Positions 17,724 through 26,547 of a DNA stretch of 64,000 nt are shown here, piece after piece. The notes under the pieces are model-generated. The model worked only from the letters and a program-made list of their open reading frames with translations. It did not search any database and was not told where the DNA came from. Source of the stretch: CAZMNY01 sp964567745 (GTDB lineage: Bacteria; Planctomycetota; Planctomycetia; Pirellulales; Pirellulaceae). Positions within the stretch are counted from its first letter, which is position 1; every line of letters starts with the position of its first letter. The stretch lies in the NCBI GenBank assembly GCA_964567745.1, contig CAZMNY010000046.1, positions 3,226 to 67,225 of the forward strand, read 5' to 3'. The position numbers and the translations under genes are program-made.

Positions 17724-19073
17724 ATGTCACGTAGGTCTGTTGCCTGTCTTTTCCTGGGAATTGCAGCTCTAGCGTTCGCCAGCCCCGCACGGGCTGGCCG
17801 TTTTGGCGGCAGTGCCGTGGGCGGTGTTGTTGTCGATGCCGACGGTGTTCTTCGGGCCATCGACAGTAAAACGCACGCGGAAGCCCTGAAACGAATGCGG
17901 GAGGGGATGGACGACGTCTCTCCAGCACTCGATGGCAAGGTAAAATTGCGGAAAATCTCGCTTCGCAAGCTGCAAGCGGCAATTTCCGAATCGATCTCGA
18001 AGGGGGCCAACCTGCCGGACGAGATCAGGTATTTGGCTGGAATTCAACGAATCCAGTACATCTTCGTCTACCCCGAAGCGAATGACATCGTGATCGCGGG
18101 TCCTGGCGAAGGCTGGAAAGTGTCCGATCGCGGTGAAGTCGTCGGAAAGACGACTGGCAAGCCGGTCATTCGGCTCGACGATCTGCTCGTCGCCATGCGA
18201 TACGTGCATGCGGCTCGCACCGACGGCATCAGCTGCTCGATCGATCCGACCGAGAAGGGAAGCCAACAACTTCAGAGATTGCTAAACGCTCAGAAGGCGA
18301 AACCGAGCCAGCGACGCAACCTGAGGGCTTTGGAAACCGCCATGAAGCAGGCGTTCGGCCCGCAACAAGTGAAAATTACTGGCGTGCCGACTTCGAGCCA
18401 CTTCGCTCGAGTCCTCTTGGCTGCAGACTATCGTATGAAGCGATACGGTATGAACCTCGAGCGAGCTCCGGTCGCCGGCCTGCCAAGTTACGTTCAAATG
18501 ATGAGCCGAGGCAGCGGTAGCTCGCCCAACCCACGTTGGTGGATGGCTTGCAATTACGACGCAGTCGCCCGCTCGAAGGACGGCATGGCCTGGGAAATTC
18601 GCAATCCGGGCGTCAAAGTGATGACCGAAGACGAGTTTGTCGACGCGGAAGGCAAAGTGACGGGCACAGGTAAATCGAGTCCTCTGGCCAAACAATGGGC
18701 CGACAAGTTCACTGAGAAATACGCTGAGCTGTCGACGAAGGACCCCGTTTTCGCTGACTTGCAGAACATCATGGACTTGTGCGTGATGGCGGCCATCATT
18801 GAAAACAACGATCTGCTTTCGATGGCTGGCTTGGACCTTGAATTGATCAACACGGACAAGGGCACCTTGGCGATTGAAGCCAACAACGTGCCTCGCTCGA
18901 TTTCGCCTCACTGCAGCTTCTTGCGAACAAAGAAGGGCTTGGTTGTCACCGCATCGGGCGGCGTCCAAGTCGAATCATGGCAAGTCGCTAACAACACGCA
19001 AATGGCCCCGGAAATGGACCTCAAGCGTGAATCGCTTGGTGCCGGTCCGAAGAACGCGTGGTGGTGGAACTAG
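17724..19073 (+). CDS. DUF1598 domain exported protein (planctomycete family)
   Basis: 449 aa from the ATG at 17724, which has TAGGAG seven bases upstream; an earlier in-frame ATG at 17679 would spoil the signal peptide. Residues 1-25 form a classical signal peptide ending in ASPARA. The mature protein carries the DUF1598 pattern seen in planctomycetes: an ILE- and Arg-rich N-terminal half with SLRKLQAAI and YLAGIQRIQYIFVYP, then EGWKVSDRGEVVG, CSIDPTEKG, and VRYKM-like FARVLLAADYRMKRYG. No catalytic motif can be assigned. The role is unknown, but the family is almost confined to this phylum and is exported. A terminator follows 50 bases after the stop, so it is probably monocistronic. Confidence 0.85.
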   Translation: MSRRSVACLFLGIAALAFASPARAGRFGGSAVGGVVVDADGVLRAIDSKTHAEALKRMREGMDDVSPALDGKVKLRKISLRKLQAAISESISKGANLPDEIRYLAGIQRIQYIFVYPEANDIVIAGPGEGWKVSDRGEVVGKTTGKPVIRLDDLLVAMRYVHAARTDGISCSIDPTEKGSQQLQRLLNAQKAKPSQRRNLRALETAMKQAFGPQQVKITGVPTSSHFARVLLAADYRMKRYGMNLERAPVAGLPSYVQMMSRGSGSSPNPRWWMACNYDAVARSKDGMAWEIRNPGVKVMTEDEFVDAEGKVTGTGKSSPLAKQWADKFTEKYAELSTKDPVFADLQNIMDLCVMAAIIENNDLLSMAGLDLELINTDKGTLAIEANNVPRSISPHCSFLRTKKGLVVTASGGVQVESWQVANNTQMAPEMDLKRESLGAGPKNAWWWN

Positions 19074-19123
19074 TTTCGACCAATACGTCTGAATCCATCG
19101 CTTTGGCGACGAATGCGATCTCT

Positions 19124-19158
19124 AAACGGGCCTTCTTGTCGAGGGGCCGTTTTTTTTC
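19124..19158 (+). terminator. Rho-independent terminator after the DUF1598 gene
   Basis: AAACGGGCC and GGCCGTTT pair, with one bulged G, around an 11-12 base loop, and eight Ts follow directly. Position and T run fit an intrinsic terminator for the upstream gene. Confidence 0.8.
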
Positions 19159-19175
19159 GTACGTCTCGGTTCAAC

Positions 19176-19283
19176 CTAGTGCAGCGTTACGCCTTAGTTT
19201 TAGGGTGGCGCACCCGATTCGCCGTGGCGGGCGTTGACCAAACGAATTGTCGATCCCAATTCCAAGCTGTAACGCAGCACTAG
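19176..19283. mobile_element. Miniature inverted-repeat element, copy 1
   Basis: 108 bases bounded by CTAGTGCAGCGTTAC and its inverted partner GTAACGCAGCACTAG, 14 of 15 bases matching. It has no coding capacity. The outer CTAG is shared with the next copy. The inside is only weakly similar to copy 2. Size, terminal inverted repeats and tandem placement fit a non-autonomous MITE; no transposase that could move it is seen in the window. Confidence 0.7.
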
Positions 19284-19388
19284 TGCAGCGTCAACACAAA
19301 GAATTAGGATCCCAGTGTTTGTATCGTACGCCACCAAGTCCAGTTACGCCGAAGCCAACCCCCATTTTTAGAGTTGACGCGGCACTAG
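19280..19388. mobile_element. Miniature inverted-repeat element, copy 2
   Basis: 109 bases bounded by CTAGTGCAGCGTCAAC and GTTGACGCGGCACTAG, 15 of 16 bases matching when inverted. It begins in the last four bases (CTAG) of copy 1. Read on the minus strand, its first 61 bases match the element at the right edge of the window (63940 onward) at all but about four positions, which shows this is a dispersed family and not a local hairpin. Confidence 0.75.
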
Positions 19389-19405
19389 TCTCGCCTTAGT
19401 CATTT

Positions 19406-19487
19406 CGTTTAACCCGCCGCCACAGGCAAAGCCAGCCTAGGGGCAGTCTGGTCTTGCCCGCCTCGCCTGCGGCACACAGGTTAAACG
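19406..19487. repeat. Inverted-repeat element with CGTTTAACC ends
   Basis: CGTTTAACCCGCCGCC...CAGGC on the left is mirrored by GCCTGCGGC...GGTTAAACG on the right, with a nine-base perfect outer arm. The core string also occurs, without the mirror arm, at 19610 and 44751, so it belongs to a dispersed repeat family. Confidence 0.6.
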
Positions 19488-19503
19488 AGCGCTCTTTTTC
19501 GTG

Positions 19504-19582
19504 TCTCTTTTTGCTTTTTCGTGGCCAGCTTCGTCTGACGCGAAAGGACGGGCCACGAAAAGCACGAAAAACCACAAAGAGA
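19504..19582. repeat. Imperfect long inverted repeat
   Basis: The left arm (19504-19526) and right arm (19551-19582) pair around a 24-base centre. Both arms are built from TTTTTCGTG/CACGAAAAA words and close on GTGGCC/GGCCAC. It holds no gene. The region between 19589 and 19850 adds another CGTTTAACCCGCCGCC copy at 19610-19625 and otherwise shows nothing recognisable apart from the leader of the next gene. Confidence 0.5.
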
Positions 19583-19850
19583 AGAGTTGCGCAGCCAACG
19601 ACAACCGATCGTTTAACCCGCCGCCGAAGACAAGGCCGATCCTTAGCTACGCGGCGCGCTAGCCTAGTGTCTGTCGGCTACGACCACGCGCCGACCATTT
19701 TTTAAATCGACATTTCTAGGCATTGATTAGGACCGAAACAAGACTACAAAGGGCGGAAGACGCCGCGATTCCTGCGGCTATTGCGCACCGCGACAATTTG
19801 CCGCGTTTCCTTTGCTTGATTTGGATATAGACTCACAGAGAGCGATTCCG

Positions 19851-20456
19851 ATGGAAGGCCAACAAGGGCGGTCGTTTGATACGGCCCGTCGAGACGAGTC
19901 TGACTCGACAGACCCGCAGGAGCATAGCTTCCGGTCCATTCTGTTGGTGGATGACAGCTACGCATTTCGCGAGCGACTGGCTTTGGCTTTTCGCGAGCGA
20001 GGATTCGCGGTTCGAACTGCGTCTTGCTTCGATGAAGCCATGCCGCTGATTGAACAAGTGTCGCCTGATGTGGCTGTTGTCGATTTACGAATGCCGGGAC
20101 GATCGGGTCTGGATTTGGTCCGTGAGATCAAGTCAGTGGACAAGAGCATCGAAATTCTTGTTCTTTCGGGTTTCGGCAGCATCGCGACGGCAATCGATGC
20201 GATCCGCCTGGGGGCGGCTAACTTCCTACCGAAACCTGCGGATGCGGACGATATCTTGGCCGCGTTGCAAAGATCGGACGGCGGCACAACGCTGGAAGTG
20301 GAAACCACGCCAGAAACGCCTTCCTTGGCGCGAGCTGAGTGGGAACATATCCACCGCGTACTGTCCGATTGCGGCGGCAACGTTTCAGAAGCGGCTCGAC
20401 GTCTGGGAATCCACCGTCGTTCACTTCAACGTAAACTGCGAAAACGCGCGCCGTAG
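19851..20456 (+). CDS. regA: Redox response regulator, RegA/PrrA/ActR family
   Basis: 201 aa from the ATG at 19851. The receiver domain shows the acidic pair at Asp34/Asp35, the phospho-acceptor Asp78 (VAVVDLRMPG) and the Lys in FLPKPAD. The output domain is the short Fis-like helix-turn-helix typical of this family: WEHIHRVL, GGNVSEAARRLGIHRRSLQRKLRKRAP. The C-terminus matches the RegA type closely, including the RAP end. In proteobacteria RegA is phosphorylated by RegB when the quinone pool is reduced and controls respiratory and C1/N2/CO2 genes. A matching RegB-type kinase lies at 23821-25146. About 25 extra residues precede the receiver domain. Confidence 0.87.
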   Translation: MEGQQGRSFDTARRDESDSTDPQEHSFRSILLVDDSYAFRERLALAFRERGFAVRTASCFDEAMPLIEQVSPDVAVVDLRMPGRSGLDLVREIKSVDKSIEILVLSGFGSIATAIDAIRLGAANFLPKPADADDILAALQRSDGGTTLEVETTPETPSLARAEWEHIHRVLSDCGGNVSEAARRLGIHRRSLQRKLRKRAP

Positions 20457-20533
20457 CTGGCGATCCACGCGGCCCTTCGCTGGCCGCTGAACGCCTCTCG
20501 GACGTCATTCGCAACGCCGTAGGAGGCGAGACC

Positions 20534-21439
20534 TTGTGCCGTCCAACCGAACCGTCCTCTCCCCGTCGCCCCAGCTCAACTCAGCCCCACTCGGGTCCAT
20601 CACGGAAACAGATTTGGACGAGCGAATCACCCGAGCAGCGAGCTGACCGGCTTCTAAGAAGAGAAATACAGTTTGTCTCGAGCGCCGTCTTTCAACAGTG
20701 GCGAACTTCTCCCCCAAAACAACTCGACGCCGAAGATCTCAGCCGCCTCGATAGCACGACTTGGCTTGAGCCAGAGGCGGAGCTGCTTTGGTTTCGCTGG
20801 ATGAACTACAAAAAGTTTCGAGCGAATCAATGGCGAGGTCGACTGTCGAACGTCGACGCAAATGTCGAAGCGATGGACCGGCTCGAGTGTCTGCTTGCGG
20901 ACGCCTGCGAGATCCGCAATCAGCTTGTCACGGTCTATGTCAAGCTTGGCGCCAAGGTCGCGTCAAGCTTCGCCAACGCCGTCTTTTCGATGGACGAGTT
21001 GGTCAGCGAGGCCAACACGATTCTCATCCGCTGCATTGAAATGTTCGACGCGGATCGAGGCTTTCGCTTTAGCACGTACGCGACCCATTCCGTTCGGCGC
21101 CATCTGTGCCGATACGTTAAGAGTCGTGCGAAACGGCCCATGGCCGCCAACCAAGAGATGCTCGAAGCCGTTCCGGAAGACGACAAGCGATGGACCTACG
21201 AGCGAGAACAACGCATCACAAAGTGTTTCAAGGAAGTCGAACGCTTGATGCACTTGCTCAGTGATCGCGAGCAGCGCATCGTCCGCGCTCGCTACGGACT
21301 AGGCAACAAACTCAAGCCGCAGACACTGCAGTCCATCGCTGCCGGCCTCGGCGTCTCTCGCGAACGCGTTCGACAACTGGAGCAGCGAGCGCTCGCGAAA
21401 CTCGCTCGTCTGGCCAAGGAAGCAAATATCGAGGCATGA
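20534..21439 (+). CDS. RNA polymerase sigma factor, sigma-70 family
   Basis: 301 aa, starting at a TTG with a full AGGAGG seven bases upstream (20521-20526), which decides the start. Region 2 is visible around residues 150-195 (DELVSEANTILIRCIEMFDADRGFRFSTYATHSVRRHL), and region 4 at the end (LSDREQRIVRARYGL, then VSRERVRQLEQRALAKL). Region 3 is short. The N-terminal 60 residues are polar and unlike region 1.1. The size and the region 4 sequence place it near the primary/group 2-3 factors rather than the ECF type. Its regulon is unknown. It follows the response regulator by 77 bases on the same strand and may be co-transcribed. Confidence 0.85.
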   Translation: MCRPTEPSSPRRPSSTQPHSGPSRKQIWTSESPEQRADRLLRREIQFVSSAVFQQWRTSPPKQLDAEDLSRLDSTTWLEPEAELLWFRWMNYKKFRANQWRGRLSNVDANVEAMDRLECLLADACEIRNQLVTVYVKLGAKVASSFANAVFSMDELVSEANTILIRCIEMFDADRGFRFSTYATHSVRRHLCRYVKSRAKRPMAANQEMLEAVPEDDKRWTYEREQRITKCFKEVERLMHLLSDREQRIVRARYGLGNKLKPQTLQSIAAGLGVSRERVRQLEQRALAKLARLAKEANIEA

Positions 21440-21458
21440 GCTGAGTAGGATTTGGGAT

Positions 21459-22190
21459 TCACAGGCGGCACGACGCGCGCCGAGCTTGAACGACTCGCAG
21501 GTCCTTGAGTTGGGTGGGAAGCGCGACTTCATGCTCGATCACTTCAAACCCGCCTCGTTCGAGTTTCTCGGCGATTTGGGGGAGTAAGAATGTGAGATAG
21601 AACATGATGAACGGAGGCCGAATTAGCGCGTTGCGCACGTGCATCGCAGCATTAAATCCTCGCGCCAGCAGATGACGAAGGCTCAACAGCGACGGATGTC
21701 TCGATGTGACGAAGAAGAAGCTGCCTCCTTCGCGCAGCAGACCGTGAATGGCGGCAATAAACTGGTCTTCCTGTTCGGGCAAAATGTGCCCCAGCGCGCC
21801 GAGGCAAACTGCAACGTCAAATTCTCCTTCGAGTTCGCTTGGCGGGTCGAGGGCGTCGCCGAGCATGAATCGCAGCTCGGCCGCGCCTTTCCAATTGCCA
21901 GAGTTTCGTTCGGCGACCTCCAACATTCCGGAACTCATGTCGAGGCCGACGACCTCGGTCGACCAGGGGCGAAGCATCTCCATTCCAGCGCCTGTTCCGC
22001 AGCAAAGGTCGAGCGCCCGGCTGGGCGGTCCGCTCTCCCGGACAACTCCGGCGACAACGTCCAGCACGAATTGCGGGGTGCGAAACGGTGTGTAATCGAA
22101 CTTGGGCGCAAGCAGGTCATACCCCCGTTGGGTGGATGACAACGCCTGCTTGGCGAGCTCAAAAAAAGTAGGCCCTTGGGGATGAAACAC
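21459..22190 (-). CDS. Class I SAM-dependent methyltransferase
   Basis: 243 aa. Motif I is clear (ALDLCCGTGAGMEML), followed by VVGLDMSSGMLEVA and the acidic LGDALDPP region, then DVAVCLGALGHILPEQ and a GLLREGGSFFFV strand, as in the Methyltransf_11/25 families. The C-terminal part has a hydrophobic stretch (FIMFYLTFLLP). The methyl acceptor cannot be identified. It is convergent with the sigma factor gene, 19 bases apart, and divergent from the peroxidase. Confidence 0.83.
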   Translation of the reverse strand: MFHPQGPTFFELAKQALSSTQRGYDLLAPKFDYTPFRTPQFVLDVVAGVVRESGPPSRALDLCCGTGAGMEMLRPWSTEVVGLDMSSGMLEVAERNSGNWKGAAELRFMLGDALDPPSELEGEFDVAVCLGALGHILPEQEDQFIAAIHGLLREGGSFFFVTSRHPSLLSLRHLLARGFNAAMHVRNALIRPPFIMFYLTFLLPQIAEKLERGGFEVIEHEVALPTQLKDLRVVQARRASCRL

Positions 22191-22485
22191 GATATCGACG
22201 AGCCTTTGGAAATTACGCGGAAATGAGTCGCCAGATTGCCTGCCTAAATCCGCTCTGTCCGTCTGACATGAGCAACTTTTTCGTCATATAATTGAGGCTG
22301 ATATCGGGGTGGGCACAGGACGCAACCAGCTCCGCCTGCGACCGAGTCAAAGACAGAAACCACCCGCCCACCGCGCTTTGCACCGTGTCCTCACGGTCGA
22401 CCGCCTCACCACTCCCTTCGGTAGCTGCGATAGGGAATCCGTAATGGCGAACACTGCAAAGCATCTATCCATCACGAGGAATCGC

Positions 22486-23745
22486 ATGTCTGCACGCCTA
22501 CTCACCATCGCCGCGATTTGTGCGATCGGTTTTATCGTATCACACAACGCGGACGCCAACGAAAAAGCCAAAGCAAACAACGCGGGGCAAATTGCCCTGG
22601 GCGCTCCCAAATTGACGGCGGGAATTCCGGGCAAGGGAAAACTCACGGTCGAGCAAATCAATGCTTGGCTCGCAGACGCGAGGAACCATGAACCTTGCGA
22701 TGTCAAACTGCCGATGGGCCTCAGTCTCGGCGAGGCGCAAATCTACGTTCCCAAGGACAACCCGATCACTCGAGCGAAAATCGAATTGGGGCGACAACTC
22801 TATTTCGATCGACGCCTTTCGTCAGACAACACGATCAGTTGCGCTGACTGCCATCACCCACGTGAAGGCTACGCTCGACGTACTCAATTTGGCGTCGGCG
22901 TCGACGGCCAGCAAGGCGGCCGAAACTCACCCGTTAGCTACAACCGACTGCTCAGCAAAGCTCAATTCTGGGATGGACGAGCCGAGTCGTTGGAAGCACA
23001 AGCAATCGGCCCGATCGCCAATCCGATTGAAATGGCCAACACGCACGAGGCGGCCGTCAAGACGTTGAAGGGCATCGAGGGCTACCGGCTTCAATTCACC
23101 AAGATTTTTGATGATGGCGTCAACATTAAGAATGTCGGCAAAGCCATTGCGACGTTTGAACGCGTTATCGTTAGTGGTCCGTCGCCGTATGATTACTACG
23201 AGCCGGTGCGAGCAATGCAAAGAGCATTTGGCGAAGATTTGGAAGACCTCGACGAGCTGAAGGAAGAGGACCCGGATCTTTACAAGGAATACACGACGAA
23301 ACTCAAAGCGAGCGAAGCGCATCCCATGTCCGAGAGCGCTCGCCGCGGACGCGATTTGTTCTTTTCTCAGAAATCCAGCTGCACAGCGTGTCACGTAGGC
23401 GCCAATTTCACGGACGAGAAGTATCACAACTTGGGTGTCGGCATGGATGCGAAAGAGCCGGACCTTGGCCGCTACGCCGTTACCAAAGACGACAAGGATC
23501 GTGGCGCGTTCAAGACGCCGACGATTCGTAACGTCGCCCTTTCCGCGCCGTACATGCACGACGGAAGCCAAAAGACACTGGCCGAAGTTGTCGAATGGTA
23601 CGATCGCGGTGGTCATAAGAACGCCAACCTGAGCAAGGACGTTCGCCCCCTCAAGTTGACTAAACAAGAGAAGGCCGACTTGGTCGCCTTCATGAAAGCG
23701 TGCACCGGTCGTTTCCCGCGAGTCGAGCGACGCCGTCTGCCGTAG
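22486..23745 (+). CDS. Di-haem cytochrome c peroxidase, exported
   Basis: 419 aa from the ATG at 22486, which has GAGGA six bases upstream; an in-frame ATG at 22444 would add 14 residues before the signal peptide. Residues 1-24 are the signal peptide (ends SHNADA). Two c-type haem sites are visible, CADCHH at about residue 117 and CTACHV at about 300, with the bacterial CCP/MauG pattern (GRQLYFDRRLSSD, RNSPVSYN, PYMHDG). The later haem should be the electron-transfer haem and the first the peroxidatic one. It reduces hydrogen peroxide in the periplasm with electrons from small cytochromes. The C-terminus is basic. Position between redox regulator genes fits a stress role. Confidence 0.88.
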   Translation: MSARLLTIAAICAIGFIVSHNADANEKAKANNAGQIALGAPKLTAGIPGKGKLTVEQINAWLADARNHEPCDVKLPMGLSLGEAQIYVPKDNPITRAKIELGRQLYFDRRLSSDNTISCADCHHPREGYARRTQFGVGVDGQQGGRNSPVSYNRLLSKAQFWDGRAESLEAQAIGPIANPIEMANTHEAAVKTLKGIEGYRLQFTKIFDDGVNIKNVGKAIATFERVIVSGPSPYDYYEPVRAMQRAFGEDLEDLDELKEEDPDLYKEYTTKLKASEAHPMSESARRGRDLFFSQKSSCTACHVGANFTDEKYHNLGVGMDAKEPDLGRYAVTKDDKDRGAFKTPTIRNVALSAPYMHDGSQKTLAEVVEWYDRGGHKNANLSKDVRPLKLTKQEKADLVAFMKACTGRFPRVERRRLP

Positions 23746-23820
23746 CGGTTACTCGGCTTAGTCGTGGGCTTGATGACAACGCGCAGCGCCGCGAACACCG
23801 GAGCCGTCCTGCGTTCTTTT

Positions 23821-25146
23821 TCAAGGCAACTCGAGTCGCGCCGGCGCCAGGGGAAGACGGATTTCAACCGAAGTCCCTTCGTCTGGCGTCGAAGTGACTC
23901 GAATTGTGCCGCCCAGGCGTTCGATCACGTTGCGAGTGAGAAACAGCCCGAGCCCCATCCCCTTGCCGGGCTCTTTGGTCGTAAAAAACGGCTCCCCAGC
24001 TCGGGCAAGTGTCGCCGGATCCATGCCGCTTCCGCAGTCACAAATAGTCAAGCAAACCGAATCGGTCGAGGCTGAATGGGTCCATCTGACCGTTTCTTGC
24101 GGAGGTGATGCGTCGAGTGCGTTCTGCACAATCCCGCGAATCGCCTGAGCTAATCCATCCAACGGCGCTCGTATCAGGACAGCCGAATCGACGTCACTCA
24201 ATTCGATGGCGACTTGATCGCGAGCGCGCACACCACTCATCACGTGCTCGACGACATCACCGAGTTCCAGGTCGGCAATTTCCTCAGCCAGTTCATGGCC
24301 CGCATGCGAAGACATGCGATGCAGAATCGAGCGGCAGTGGTCGAGCTCGTGACGAATAAGCCTCACATCATCTCGAACGGAAGTAGGAACGTCGACATCC
24401 TCGAGGTGGCGAGACAAATCGTTGGCGACAACGGCGATCGTGGACAATGGCGACGCCAGTTCGTGGCCCGCGCCGGCCGCCAACGTCGCCAACGCCTCCA
24501 ATCGCTCCCCCGCGGCTCGCTCTTTTTCTGCGACTCGCAATTCCGACTCGCGACGATTCAACTCGTTGACCACTCGGCTAATAAAATACACAACGACACA
24601 CGCGCATCCGCAATAGGCCAGCAGCAAGACCTGCTGCTCGAGTTGTTGAGCTTCGCCTAGGCCCCAATTCGGCAGAGTTCGATGGAAGGCAAATACGCTG
24701 ACCATTGAGGCAATGGCGACGCCTGTTAGCAGCCAATTGGCGCGAGGCGAAAGCAACACGGCGGAAAGCGAGAGGTTGACGAAATAGAAGACAGCGAACG
24801 GGTTGCTCAAGCCTCCCGTCAGCGACAGCAGGGCCGCGAGCGCGACCATGTCGAGCACCATCACGACGGCCAGCCACGTTCCGCCCCGCGATTCGACTAA
24901 AGGACCTCGCTCCAGCTGGATCTGCCCTCTCCAGGCGATGCTGAGTGCCGAGTTAGTCGTCAACGTCAAGGCAACGATCCATAGCAATGGCGCAATGGGC
25001 AGCTCGATGCCAAACCAGAAAGTCGCGACAGCAATCGTCGCCAGCTGGCCGATCGCCGCGACCCAGCGCAGCCTCAACAACCACCGCGCATTGACGGCCA
25101 GTCGATGACGTTTACGACGATTCAAATCTTCTAGCGTATGTGGCAC
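23821..25146 (-). CDS. regB: Redox sensor histidine kinase, RegB/PrrB family
   Basis: 441 aa from a GTG. Six membrane helices fill residues 25-190. Between helices lies GGLSNPF (111-117), the quinone-binding heptad of RegB. The H box GHELASPLST carries His228, and Cys271 sits in HCRSIL, the place of the redox-active cysteine of RegB. The ATP-binding domain shows GIVQNALDAS, DCGSGMD, and GMGLGLF. Together these features are specific for RegB/PrrB, which senses the quinone pool and oxygen and phosphorylates RegA. The matching regulator is 3.4 kb away on the other strand instead of adjacent. It is convergent with the peroxidase gene. Confidence 0.88.
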   Translation of the reverse strand: MPHTLEDLNRRKRHRLAVNARWLLRLRWVAAIGQLATIAVATFWFGIELPIAPLLWIVALTLTTNSALSIAWRGQIQLERGPLVESRGGTWLAVVMVLDMVALAALLSLTGGLSNPFAVFYFVNLSLSAVLLSPRANWLLTGVAIASMVSVFAFHRTLPNWGLGEAQQLEQQVLLLAYCGCACVVVYFISRVVNELNRRESELRVAEKERAAGERLEALATLAAGAGHELASPLSTIAVVANDLSRHLEDVDVPTSVRDDVRLIRHELDHCRSILHRMSSHAGHELAEEIADLELGDVVEHVMSGVRARDQVAIELSDVDSAVLIRAPLDGLAQAIRGIVQNALDASPPQETVRWTHSASTDSVCLTICDCGSGMDPATLARAGEPFFTTKEPGKGMGLGLFLTRNVIERLGGTIRVTSTPDEGTSVEIRLPLAPARLELP

Positions 25147-25276
25147 GGCGGCGCGATACTGAGAATATGCGAAAAACGAATGTGCGGTGTTACTATCGAC
25201 GCGCGAGAATTCAGCCTGTCGTTCGTGCTGCGAATCGCGAACGTCGACTGGCCTCTAGCTTCACATTTTACGTGTT

Positions 25277-25879
25277 TCAACGCCCGCACGAATAGGTCGC
25301 CTTTTCGGTGACAACGCAGTCGATCCGCACATCGTGCTCATCCAATGGAATCTCGGGAAACAGCTGACACTCGAAAGCCAAACCAATGAGACTCGCCCGT
25401 TTGTCGACTCGCCCAAGCAGACGATCGTAGTAGCCCTTTCCGTAGCCCAACCGTCCCCCTTCACGATCAAACGCGACGCCCGGCGTAAAGACGACGTCTA
25501 GCTCCACCGGAGAAACCTGTCTATCAGGGTCGCCGCGGCGGTCCGACCTCGGCTCCAAAATCCCATAGGCGCCCGACTCGAGTTCATCGAGCGAAAGCAA
25601 GTGAAACAACGTCAGTTCACTCCGTTCACAATAGGGAATCACAATTCGCTTCGGGCTGTCCAGCGCCTTAGCCAAGGCGAACGATGTTCGCACTTCACTC
25701 CGAACATCGATATAGAACAACACCGTCTCGGCCGCACGATACTCGGACAGACCCATCGCTCTCGCGAGAATCTCGCGAGACAAGTCATCCTTGGCTGGTT
25801 GGTCACGGCGCATCTTTCGCGCTTGAGTTCGCAATTCACGTTTGCGTTCGGCTTGTCGGTTCGTTTCGTCGTCGGTCAT
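25277..25879 (-). CDS. 5-formyltetrahydrofolate cyclo-ligase
   Basis: 200 aa from the ATG at 25879; a TTG at 25906 is also in frame. The family motifs are present: KRELRTQARKMRR near the start, VLFYIDVRSEVRT, the substrate-binding strand, and the phosphate-loop GGRLGYGKGYYDRLL. The enzyme turns 5-formyl-THF back to 5,10-methenyl-THF using ATP and so clears the inhibitory formyl folate made by serine hydroxymethyltransferase. It lies 80 bases after the mfnE-like gene on the same strand, which puts a folate gene at the end of a methylofuran gene run. Whether they share a transcript is not shown. Confidence 0.88.
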   Translation of the reverse strand: MTDDETNRQAERKRELRTQARKMRRDQPAKDDLSREILARAMGLSEYRAAETVLFYIDVRSEVRTSFALAKALDSPKRIVIPYCERSELTLFHLLSLDELESGAYGILEPRSDRRGDPDRQVSPVELDVVFTPGVAFDREGGRLGYGKGYYDRLLGRVDKRASLIGLAFECQLFPEIPLDEHDVRIDCVVTEKATYSCGR

Positions 25880-25959
25880 TCGGCTCAGCGGACTCACGAG
25901 TTCCAAGTGCAGGCAATCAGTTTTTCGCGTCAGATTCCGCCGTCCAATGCAATCATTGA

Positions 25960-26547
25960 TCAGTGACGATTATCGCCCGAGCTCAGTAGATTGACGGCCC
26001 GAACATTTAATTCTTGCGAGGCGATGGGAAACGCGGTGTCAACGTAATTTGCTCGAGCCCATTCGTTCCGATCCGAAGTCTCGGGCGGCGGCGCCGACTT
26101 CCACAGAACCAACTCATCGGCCTCGGCCAGACGAGCGATTCTGGCAGCGATCGAATCGGTTGTCACCGTCCAACTGTGTTCCAAAGCCGGTTCGCCGAGC
26201 GTCGGCTCGATCTCGCGCAAGAATCGACCGCAGCGAAATACCGTGCTGCGATTCGTCGTCGGTGCCAACAGTTGTTGCCAGTCGTCAGTATGCGGAATCC
26301 CCAGCAGCTTGGATCCAAGTCGGCTCGTCTGTTCCAACAAGTCGACGCACAGCCAGTGACAAAATGCCTCATCGAGCGAGAACGTCTGATAGGCGTTTCG
26401 AACGCCGTCCACCCAAACACCGCCGCCGACGATCACCACCGTCGACATTTCCGGCTCGCTATCGAGCCAATGTCTCGCAAGTCGCGGGAGCCTCGCGTCT
26501 CCGAGCAGGCTTCCGCCCAATTTGACGACCCGCAATCGACGGCTCAT
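25960..26547 (-). CDS. mfnE: Amino-acid-kinase-fold protein, probable [5-(aminomethyl)furan-3-yl]methyl phosphate kinase
   Basis: 195 aa. The N-terminal VVKLGGSLL and the following IVGGGVWVDGVR glycine loop are those of the amino acid kinase fold, and DELVLWKSAP ends with the expected strand. It is shorter than uridylate kinase (about 240). On its own it would be called a UMP/aspartate kinase relative, but its start overlaps the mfnF-like gene by four bases and mfnD is next, which is the gene set that makes the methanofuran/methylofuran core. MfnE phosphorylates the aminomethylfuran to its diphosphate. The function is inferred from context plus fold. Confidence 0.72.
   Translation of the reverse strand: MSRRLRVVKLGGSLLGDARLPRLARHWLDSEPEMSTVVIVGGGVWVDGVRNAYQTFSLDEAFCHWLCVDLLEQTSRLGSKLLGIPHTDDWQQLLAPTTNRSTVFRCGRFLREIEPTLGEPALEHSWTVTTDSIAARIARLAEADELVLWKSAPPPETSDRNEWARANYVDTAFPIASQELNVRAVNLLSSGDNRH

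Noticed and set aside
22213..22464. A small minus-strand gene between the methyltransferase and the peroxidase
   Set aside because: No motif, and it fills the region where both promoters of the divergent genes must lie.
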